Shown: piece by piece, positions 33,801 to 45,800 of the stretch
Layout of the letters: each line of letters begins with the position of its first letter
How positions within the stretch are numbered: the first letter of the stretch is position 1
Assembly (NCBI GenBank): GCA_014843695.1
Contig: CM026404.1
Span: 53,762,833 to 53,826,832, forward strand
DNA: 64,000 nucleotides
Direction: 5' to 3'
Origin: Archivesica marissinica
Lineage: Eukaryota > Mollusca > Bivalvia > Venerida > Vesicomyidae
Position numbers and translations under genes: made by a program
Notes under the pieces: generated by a model
Databases searched by the model: none
What the model saw: the letters and a program-made list of their open reading frames with translations, nothing else
What the model was told of the DNA's origin: nothing

Positions 33801-36800
33801 TATATATGATATTTGTATAATGTATATATGATATTTGCATAATGTATATGATAGTTGTATAATGTATATGATATTTGTATTATGTATATGATATTTGTAT
33901 AATGTATATATGATATTTGTATAATGTATATATGATATTTGTATAATGTATATATGATATTTGTATAATGTATATGATATTTGTATAATGTATATATGAT
34001 AATTGTATAATGTATATATGATATTTGTATAATGTATATATGATAATTGTATAATGTATATATGATATTTGTATAATGTATATATGATATTTGTATAATG
34101 TATATGATATTTGTATAATGTATATATGATATTTGCATAATGTATATATGATATTTGTATAAGTATATATGATATTTGTATAATGTATATGATATTTGTA
34201 TAATGTATATATGATATTTGTATAATGTATATATGATAGTTGTATAATGTATATGATATTTGTATAATGTATATATGATATTTGTATATTGTTTGATATT
34301 TGTATAATGTATATATGATATTTGTATTAGTATATATGTGTTGTATAATGTATATGATATTTGTATATGTATATTTGATATTGTATAATGTATATGATAT
34401 TTGTATAAATGTATAATGATATTTGTATAGTGTATATGTATTTGTATAATGTATATATGATATTTGTATATGTTGTTGATATTTGTAAATGTATATATGA
34501 TATTTGTATATGTTGTTGATATTTGTATAATGTATATATGATATTTGTATATGTTGTGATATTTGTATAATGTATATATGATATTTGTATATGTTGTTGA
34601 TATTTGTATAATGTATATATGATATTTGTATAATGTATATGATATTTGTATAATGTATATATGATAGTTGTATAGTTGATATTTGTATAATGTATATATG
34701 ATATTTGTATAATGTATATATGATATTTGTATAATGTATATATGATATTTGTATAATGTATATATGATAGTTGTATAATGTATAGATATTTGTATAATGT
34801 ATATGATATTTGTATAATGTTTATGATATTTGTATAATGTATATATGATATTTGTATAATGTATATATGATATTGTATAATGTATATTTGATATTTGTAT
34901 AATGTATATGATATTTGTATAATGTATATATGATATTTGCATAATGTATATGATAGTTGTATAATGTATATGATATTTGTATAATGTATATGATATTTGT
35001 ATAATGTATATGATAATTGTATAATGTATATATGATATTTGTATAATGTATATATGATATTTGTATAATGTATATATGATATTTGTATATGTATATATGA
35101 TATTTGTATAATGTATATATGATATGTGTATAATGTATATATAATATTTGTATAATGTATATGATATTTGTATAATGTATATATGATATTTGTATAATGT
35201 ATATATGATATTTGTATAATGTATATGATATTTGTATAATGTATATGATATTTGTATAATGTATATATGATATTTGTATAATGTATATATAATATTTGTA
35301 TAATGTATATATGATAGTTGTATAATGTATATGATATTTGTATAATGTATATATGATAGTTGTATAATGTATATGATATTTGTATAATGTATATATGATA
35401 TTTGTATAATGTATATGCTATCTGTATAATGTATATATGATATTTGTATAATGTATATGATAGTTGTATAATGTATATGATAGTTGTATAATGTATATAT
35501 GATAGTTGTATAATGTATATGATAGTTGTATAATGTATATGATATTTGTATAATGTATATATGATATTTGTATAATGTATATATGATAGTTGTATAATGT
35601 ATATGATATTTGTATAATGTATATATGATATTTGTATAATGTATATTGATATTGTATAATGTATATATGATAGTTGTATAATGTATATGTATATTGTATA
35701 ATGTATATATGATATTTGTATAATGTATATTATTTGTTTATAATGTAGTATATGATATTTGTATAATGTATATGATATTGTATAATGTATATATGAATAT
35801 TGTATAATGTTATATGATATTTGTATAATGTATATATGATTTTGTATAATGGATATGATATTTGTATAATGTATATATGATATTTGTATAATGTATATAT
35901 GATATTGTATAATGTATATATGATATTTGTATAATGTATATGATATTGTATAATGTATATATGATATTGTATAAATGTATATATGATATTTGTGTATATA
36001 TGATATTTGTGTATATATGATATTTGTATAATGTATATATGATATTTGTATAATGTATATATGATAGTTGTATAATGTATATGATATGTGTATAATGTAT
36101 ATGATATTTGTATAATGTTTATGATATTTGTATAATGTATATATGATATTTGTATAATGTATATATGATATTTGTATAATGTATATATGATATTTGTATA
36201 ATGTATATGATATTTGTATAATGTATATATGATATTTGCATAATGTATATGATAGTTGTATAATGTATATGATTTGTATAATGTATATGATATTGTATAA
36301 TGTATATGTAATTGTATAATGTATATATGATATTGTATAATGATATATGATATTTGTATAATGTATATATGATATTTGTATAATGTATATATGATATGTG
36401 TATAATGTATATATAATATTTGTATAATGTATATGATATTTGTATAATGTATATGATATTTGTATAATGTATATATGATATTTGTATAATGTATATATAA
36501 TATTTGTATAATGTATATTTGATATTTGTATAATGTATATTGATATTTGTATAATGTATAATGATATTTGTATAATGTATATATGATATTGTATAATGTA
36601 TATGATATTTGTATAATGTATATTGATATTTGTATAATGTATATATGATATTTGTATAATGTATATATAATATTGTATAATGTATGTTGAAATGATATTT
36701 GTATACTGTATATATGATAGTTGTATAATGTATATGATATTTGTATAATGTATATATGATATTTGTATAATGTATATGCTATCTGTATAATGTATATATG

Positions 36801-39800
36801 ATATTTGTATAATGTATATGATAGTTGTATAATGTATATATGATATTTGTATAATGTATATGATATTTGTATAATGTATATACGATATTTGCATAATGTA
36901 TATGATATTTGTATAATGTATATACGATATTTGCATAATGTATATGATATTTGTATAATGTATATATGATAGTTGTATAATGTATATATGATAGTTGTAT
37001 AATGTATATGATATTTGTATAATGTATATATGCTATCTGTATAATGTATATATGATATTTGTATAATGTATATGATAGTTGTATAATGTATATATGATAT
37101 TTGTATAATGTATATACGATATTTGCATAATGTATATGATATTTGTATAATGTATATACTATATTTGCATAATGTATATGATATTTGTATAATGTATATA
37201 CGATATTTGCATAATGTATATGATATTTGTATGATGTATATACGATATTTGCATAATGTATATGATATTTGTATATTGTATATATGATATTTGCATAATG
37301 TATATATGATATTTGTATAATGTATATATGATATTTGTATAATGTATATATGATATTTGTATAATGTATATGATAGTTGTATAATGTATAATGTATATGA
37401 TAGTTGTATAATGTATATGATAGTTGTATAATGTATTTGATATTTGTATAATGTATATATGATATTTGTATAATGTATATATGATATTTGTATAATGTAT
37501 ATATGATATTTGTATAATGTATATATGATATTTGTATAATGTATATGATAGTTGTATAATGTATAATGTATATGATAGTTGTATAATGTATATATGATAT
37601 TTTTATAATGTATATGATATTTGTATAATGTATATGATAGTTGTATAATGTATATGATAGTTGTATAATGTATATATGATAGTTGTATAATGTATATGAT
37701 AGTTGTATAATGTATATGATATTTGTATAATGTATATGATATTTGTATAATGTATATATGATATTTGTATAATGTATATGATAGTTGTATAATGTATATA
37801 TGATAGTTGTATAATGTATATATGATAGTTGTATAATGTATATGATATTTGTATAATGTATATGATATTTGTATAATGTATATATGATATTTGTATAATG
37901 TATATGATAATTGTATAATGTATATATGATATTTGTATAATGTATATACGCTATTTGTATAATGTATATATGATATTTGCATAATGTATATATGATATTT
38001 GTATAATGTATATATGATATTTGTATAATGTATATGATAGTTGTATAATGTATATATGATATTTGTATAATATATATATGCTATTTGTATAATGTATATA
38101 TGATATTTGTATAATGTATATATGATATTTGTATAATGTATATATGATATTTGCATAATGTATATATGATATTTGTATAATGTATATGATATTTGTATAA
38201 TGTATATATGATATTTGTATAATGTATATATGATATTTGCATAATGTATATATGATATTTGTATAATGTATATACGCTATTTGTATAATGTATATATGAT
38301 ATTTGCATAATGTATATGATATTTGTATAATGTATATGATATTTGTATAATGAATAATATAAATTTCGTTGTTTGATGAATAAATTAAATGAACATTGCT
38401 TTCCCTTGGCCTTATGTGTAGTCATCGATTAAATGACGTGATTATATGCACGATTTGTTTCGTGCATGTAAGATTGTATAGCCATTCAGCCTTGGGATCG
38501 GTTGCGACAAGTTGTGGTTTTTTGTTTTGTGCTCCGGGTTTACAAGTAACATGGATGTGGAGGATTGCGCGAATAGTGAGAACTCAGAAATCAGTAATAA
38601 CTTATATGTTTTGGGTAAAATATAAATACTAATATGTGTGTGTTTACAAAAATCGAAATAGTCGCTCAGAAACGATAAAATTCCAATAAATTTAAATCGT
38701 CGTATACGCGAATTTGTTGATCAACACACGAAATGTAAACACGCACAACGCGCATGCGTGAAACAACAGAGGATGTAAAAAACAACGTATATATTTTGAA
38801 CATGAAAGACTATATATCTATCTTCCTCTAATGTTGAACCACTCGCGGGGATGTAGAAATGTCCCTAAAAGACTTAGCTAACAGAGGTATGAATCAACAG
38901 TAGTTTAATTAAAAAAGACAACGTGGGACAAATGGGGATGATGCATTCCGAATGTAAACAAGTGCGGGTGATGCGTTCCGGTTGTAAACAAGTGCGTGAC
39001 CGATCGACTCGGAAAGTCCTACTTTCGGTTTCGAGTTTGTTTTATCGCAAAAAAAACACTGTTTACCAAATGAACATAAGCATACAAAGTATAATGTTAT
39101 AATGTGTAGCAGCATTGCTACCCATACGTAAAAATTGAATTTTTCAAATAACTTTTATTTCATGCGATGTAATGCTGCTTTAAAATTAATTCTGTCGGAA
39201 TTAAAAACGCAGCACGTGAATTTAAACAATGTAAAGGAGGAGGTGCGCGACAACGCATTGTATGTGGCAGAGGTGAAGGAATTCAAAGCCAACACGGATT
39301 TAAAGTGACGCTTCGAGGGTAACAAAGTGCAATTTGACTTTTTGTTTGTTTTGAATTTCGATGTTTTGTATTCAAACAATTGTACATATTACATACACAA
39401 ATAACAATTGTACACACTGGTATAATACAAAAGTTTGCTTTTTAATAAATAAGCTTGAGACTAGCTATTCCATCAATAAAGCGTTGTTCAACGAGACTGA
39501 ATTTGGATTATAACAATTGTCAAATGAATTTTTTATTTTTGTGTTACGGAAAGGATTCCTACTTAAAACAACAACATATGTTAAAACTAGGCATGCTCAC
39601 TAGTAGTGTTATTGGCGCTGAGAAAATCTCTCAATTTGACTTTAACTCAGAATTGGAAGACAGACTTTATCAGGCCAATTGCGCGCTAGATAATGAGAAA
39701 ACGTCATATGCCAAAGAAGTATTTAAAGAAGTCTGTGAGAAGATTCATGTGCGATACAAGCACATCCGTATTGCAGATACTTCAGAAGGCGGATGGAAAA

Positions 39801-42800
39801 CAATTCGACAATATAAAGTCAACCCGGTGGCCAGTGATTCTGACGACGAATCCTGAATCAACAAGGCCGAAACTAGGGCGGTGCGGGGGAAAAACCAGAC
39901 CAAGTCACGCACCACCGAAACCGAAACATGCAGTGGCATATGGTTTTACTGACAGCATGGCTTTTGGTAGGGATTTGCATGGTCAGCCAACCTATACAAA
40001 CTTCAAGAGCGCGCCCTTTCGTGCGACAGGGACTTTACTGCTACTTTACTGTAGAAATTGATTATAAATTAATTAACATGCTTTTGATAAAAATCACATT
40101 TATCATACCGCAACATATGGTTAGGGCTTTCAACTAAAAGGACCAATACGTATTTCGGGATAAATCGGACTTTTTCTGTCAAGGGAGATAATCGAAAACC
40201 CAATAATGTCTCTCATTGTATGTATTTTAAAAATACTATGCTGTATATAATTGGTTTTGTTTCGAGGGCCTTAAGGAAGATTGACCTTGTCAAATAAGTT
40301 TCCGCGTTAAATAAAGTTTTATTATTATTGTTCTTCTTATTATTATTATGTTATTTGCAAGAGTTAGTGAAGCACCGCAGACAGTATTCGATTGTGGCGA
40401 CAAAGCTGCAGCCTGGGTCTGTGCGGTGTTAGGGAAGGTTGATCTCCGACTCAATCACTCGGCTCCTACTCTTGCGAAACGTCTTTCCTGCACGACCATT
40501 AAGGACTGGCCAACACAGATACAGCCACATGACGAGGTTGGTTTATACGTTTTCATAGGGAAATAAATCAAAAGTGTTGGGCTACAAGAGTATACGGTTT
40601 AATAGGGTAACAAATCCAATGGGTTGGGCTACAATAGTATACGGTTTAATAGGGTAACACATCAAATGGGTTGGGCTACAAGAGTACACGTTTTAATAGG
40701 GTAACAAATCAAATGGGTTGGGCTACACGAGTACACGGTTTAATAGGGTAACAAATCAAATGGGTTGGGCTACAAGAGTACACGGTTTAATAGGGTAACA
40801 AATCAAATGGGTTGGGCTACAAGTAACGGTTTTAGGGTAACAAATCAAATGGGTTGGGCTACAAGTGTATACGGTTTAATAGGGTAACAAATCAAATGGG
40901 TTGGGCTACAGAGTACAGTTTATAGGGTAACAATCAATGGGTTGGGCTACAAGTGTATACGGTTTAATAGGGTAACAAATCAAATGGGTTGGGCTACAAT
41001 AGTACACGGTTTAATAGGGTATCAAATGGGTTGGGCTACAAGTGTATACGGTTTAATAGGGTAACAAATCAAATGGGTTGGGCTACACGAGTACACGGTT
41101 TAATAGGGTAACAAATCAAATGGGTTGGGCTACAATAGTACACGGTTTAATAGGGTAACAAATCAAATGGGTTGGGCTACAAGTGTATACGGTTTAATAG
41201 GGTAACAAATCAAATGGGTTGGGCTACAATAATGGTGGTTGTACCTGAAATACTGTTCGGAAGGACGGTGGTTGTACCTGAAATACTGTTCGGAAGGACA
41301 AACGGGATCATTCTCCACCAAGAATAGCTGGAGACTAGCCGTATAACATAAGCGGTTGGTGGGACTGGAGACTAGCTAGCCGTATAACATAAGCTGTTGG
41401 TGGGACTGGAGAGTAGCCGTATAACATAAGCTGTTGGTGGGACTGGAGAGTAGCCGTATCACATAAGCTGTTGGTGGGACTGGAGAGTAGCCGTATCACA
41501 TAAGCTGTTGATGGGACTGGAGAGTAGCCGTATAACATAAGCTGTTGGTGGGACTGGAGAGTAGCCGTATCACATAAGCTGTTGATGGGACTGGAGAGTA
41601 GCCGTATAACATAAGCTGTTGGTGGGACTGGAGAGTAGCCGTATAACATAAGCTGTTGGTGGGACTGGAGAGTAGCCGTATAACATAAGCTGTTGATGGG
41701 ACTGGAGAGTAGCCGTATAACATAAGCTGTTGGTGGGACTGGAGAGTAGCCGTATCACATAAGCTGTTGGTGGGACTGGAGAGTAGCCGTATCACATAAG
41801 CTGTTGGTGGGACTGGAGAGTAGCCGTATCACATAAGCTGTTGGTGGGACTGGAGAGTAGCCGTATCACATAAGCTGTTGGTGGGACTTTAACCTCTCTC
41901 TATAATACACCAATAAAGCACTATGTCTTTGACCAGTGATAATCATGTAGAATATGCCAAACACACAACAATAATTGTACAAATAACACGTTCAAGGAAC
42001 AGTCTTAATTCCACAGACGGATCTGTAGTCCAGTGGTAACACGCTGGACTGGTAATCCAGGGATCGCAGGTTCGACCCCCCGTCTGACCCTAATACAATT
42101 AACAGTATTTCAGATGGGACGTTAATCCGAGGTCTCGTGTCGGTGCTTTACACCGTGCACGTAAAAGAACCAGAGGAGACTCTGGCTGGGTCTCTCTGTA
42201 TCATTACACTATCCTCCAAAAATCTAAAATGACTAATCTCTTCAGGAGGCGTCGCTCATATGGGCAACCGGTAGCGACGATAAATAAACGTAAAAAAACA
42301 CACACACAGTCTTAATTCCTCTGGGTATTTATTAGAACGTGTGTTACTCTGCGAATTAGAATGTTACATTGTATAACAACATAATTTTGTCATATCTGCA
42401 TTATTTTATCCAAAAGCAATTTGTGTGCAATTTCGGTTACAGGTGGCGTTCCAGGATTTCGTCCAGTGTATGTTTGTGGGCAAGTCATCGTTGGAGGTGC
42501 TCAACAAACGTCTTGTAAAGCCGGTGTCGCCTTTACAGTTTCGACCGAACCTAATAATTGACGGAAGCACGCCGTACGATGAAGTAAATATATTATATTT
42601 ATGTCAGCCGCTTAGCTATTGGTACATTTTCTCGGTTAGATTTCCCGGAACAAAATGAAGAAACACAAATTCCAATTGAATTGAAATATGTCGTTTAATA
42701 ATAAATGACGGTATGCATACTTGCATAATAGTATAAAAGTAAAGTAAAAAGTGTGTTTGTTTATTATAGTGTCACCCATATTTAAAGGACCAGCCATTTC

Positions 42801-45800
42801 TGACTTATGAGACACCTCTTTTTATGAATATCAGTACTTCCCGAATCCTATGTTTGTATGCCAGGCGCCAGCCGTAGGCAATCGGTAACCATTATTTAAC
42901 TAGCTGGCGGCTCACCAACCGGCCATATCAGAACGAACCCCTGACGAGATTCGAACCACTGGGCCACGGAGACGGTATCATTACATAAACATGTACAATA
43001 TAGTACCTAATATGCAAAAACATTCCATTATGTGCTAAACCAGGATATCAGAATATCGGTCGACTCTGTACCACATAGATAAGTCAATCTTGCTCGACAG
43101 ACCACGTCTATTAGGATACCACTTGTATTAAGAGACTACTTGTAGGTAGATACCACTTGTATTAAGAGACCACTTGTAGGTAGAGACCACTTGTATTAAG
43201 AGACCACTTGTATTAAGAGACAACTTGTAGGTAGATACCACTTGTAGGTAGAGACCACTTGCAGGTAGAGACCACTTGTATTAAGAGACCACTTGTAGGT
43301 AGAGACCACTTGTATGTAGATACCACTTGTATTAAGAGACCACTTGTAGGTAGAGACCACTTGTAGGTAGAGACCACTTGTATTAAGAGACCACTTGTAT
43401 TAAGAGACAACTTGTAGGTAGATACCACTTGTAGGTAGAGACCACTTGTAGGTAGAGACCACTTGTATTAAGAGACCACTTGTAGGTAGATACCACTTGT
43501 ATTAAGAGACCACTTGTAGGTAGAGACCACTTGTATTAAGAGACCACTTGTAGGTATATACCACTTGTAGGTAGAGACCACTTGTAGGTAGATACCACTT
43601 GTATTAAGAGACCACTTGTAGGTAGAGACCACTTGTAGGTAGATGCCACTTGTATTAAGAGACCACTTGTATTAAGAGACCACTTGTATTAAGATATCAC
43701 TTTTATTAAGAAACAACTTGTATTAACAGACCACTTGTATTAACAGACCACTTGTACTAACAGATCACTTTTTAAGTTCGCGTTTGTGTTGTTAAGGAAA
43801 ATTGAGCATGTATTAAGAGACAATTCTTGCTTAGCCCTGGAAAGGTGTTGTTAGGTAAGCTGCCCCGTCGTTCAAATGGGCAACCAGTAGCGACGCTAAA
43901 TAAATTTAAATATAAAAAAAAGTTATTACTGTGAATGTTGGTTTGGCTTATATGAGGTATTGCTGATGGCGTTCAGAAACATATGTATATGGTGAAAGGG
44001 CGAAGCATACCGGGTAACCATGACGGTCTATTCTTAATGAAGGTATGATGTTAAGAAAATGTTTGAATTAATATTATATATTTTATTTGTATAATATACC
44101 ACAGACGCTTGGGGTTTGGAAAAATTGTTTCGGGTTCAAAACAATATTTTTTGTTTTTTTGTTAAGAATACTATGATACACTATGGGCTTAAAACGATAC
44201 ATACACGTTTTTAGGCCATTCGAAGCAAGATTAAAAATGGCACACCTAGTATATAGCCGTAATAGTGACGGGTGTCATTTTAAATATTTCTTGGAATGGC
44301 CTAAGAAAAATGTATAAATAGTGTCAAGCATAATTATGTGTTTTAGTTTTTTGGTTTTGAACTGAAAACAATTAATCCAGACCCCAAGCGCCTGTGTAAC
44401 ATACAACTAATCATGTAAAATATGTATGTACTTATGTTGATTTTATATGTGAACATATATACTGTAAATATATATGGTTTATGTTGTACTTGGACTTTGG
44501 CCATGTTTCAAATAAATATCATTGGTAAATGACCAAAGGCAAACTGATATGCAGATTTCTAATAAAGATAGAATTGTTAAAAAAACAATGCCATTTTTCT
44601 TTGCACTCCAGGCTAATTGGCAGACGATTTATATCGGCGAAAATGCCGAGATTAGGTTCGTGGACAACTGTACGAGGTAAGGTTTAGAAACACTAAATTG
44701 ACATTTACTAACTTTGCCGATGAAGCCGGAATGTGTGTTTAACGTTTATTTATCGTCGCTACCGGTTGCCCATATGAGCGACGCCTCCTGAAGAGATTAG
44801 TAATTTTAGATTTTTGGAGGATAGTGCAATGATACAGACAGAGACCCATTCCAGAGTCTCATCTTGTTCTTTTACATGCACGATATACAGCACCGACACG
44901 AGACCTCGGTTTAAAGTCCCATCTGAAAGACTTAATTTTATTAGGGTCAGACGGGTGATCGAACCTGCGATCCCTGGATTACCAGTCCAGCGTGTTACCA
45001 CTGGACTACAGATCCACTGTGACAGTGTAGTAATTGTAAAACGATAGCAAGTATCCGTGTGTCACCAGGTTATGGTTTATAGGTAGGGGTTAGGTCGAGG
45101 GCTTAATCACTAATGGATATACTTTCAGTTTTAAAGGTCATTATTTCGTTCGACCTCCGTAGTTATGTGTCATTGTAGCAAACCATAACACATGTTAGTT
45201 TATACACATTTATTTAAGCTCGATTGCGAAACAAGTTCTTATAACTTAATACTACTCACGCTCGAAAACCTCATTCCTGATGGAATCCATCGCCACGAGG
45301 GAGAGAGAGAAAAGAAGCAATGCGGAATTTAAAGACCTTGCATAAGGGCACAATCGTAACGGCTCCAGCGGGGCTCGAACTCTGGGTATTTCGCACCTGA
45401 AGCTAACGCGCTACCACTGCGCTAGCACGACTTCCACTGTTAAAGCATGCTATTTGTTAGAAAACTATGAAAATATGCTGTATGTATAAAACGAATTTAT
45501 TAGTCCCAAAAATATTGATAAATACTACATTTAGTTCTCTTTTTATTTATTCAAAACCTGGAATACACTCGCAATTCGTCGATATGATTTTATAAGTATA
45601 AGCCTCATATATTTCAAACTACAATCCGGTATGCGCACTATATTCAAACTACAATCCGGTATGCGCACTATATTCAAACTACAATCCGGTATGCGCACTA
45701 TATTCAAACTACAATCCGGTATGCGCACTATATTCAAACTACAATCCGGTATGCGCACTATATTCAAACTACATTTCGGTATGCGCACTATTTTCAAACT

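Noticed and set aside
33479..38425. Minus-strand frames up to 869 residues rich in Tyr/Ile/His
   Set aside because: Translation of an AT-rich 20/22-bp array inside an intron, in three overlapping frames at once.
41335..41795. Minus-strand repeat proteins in mARC intron 3
   Set aside because: By-product of the 37-bp minisatellite, with three overlapping versions in different frames.
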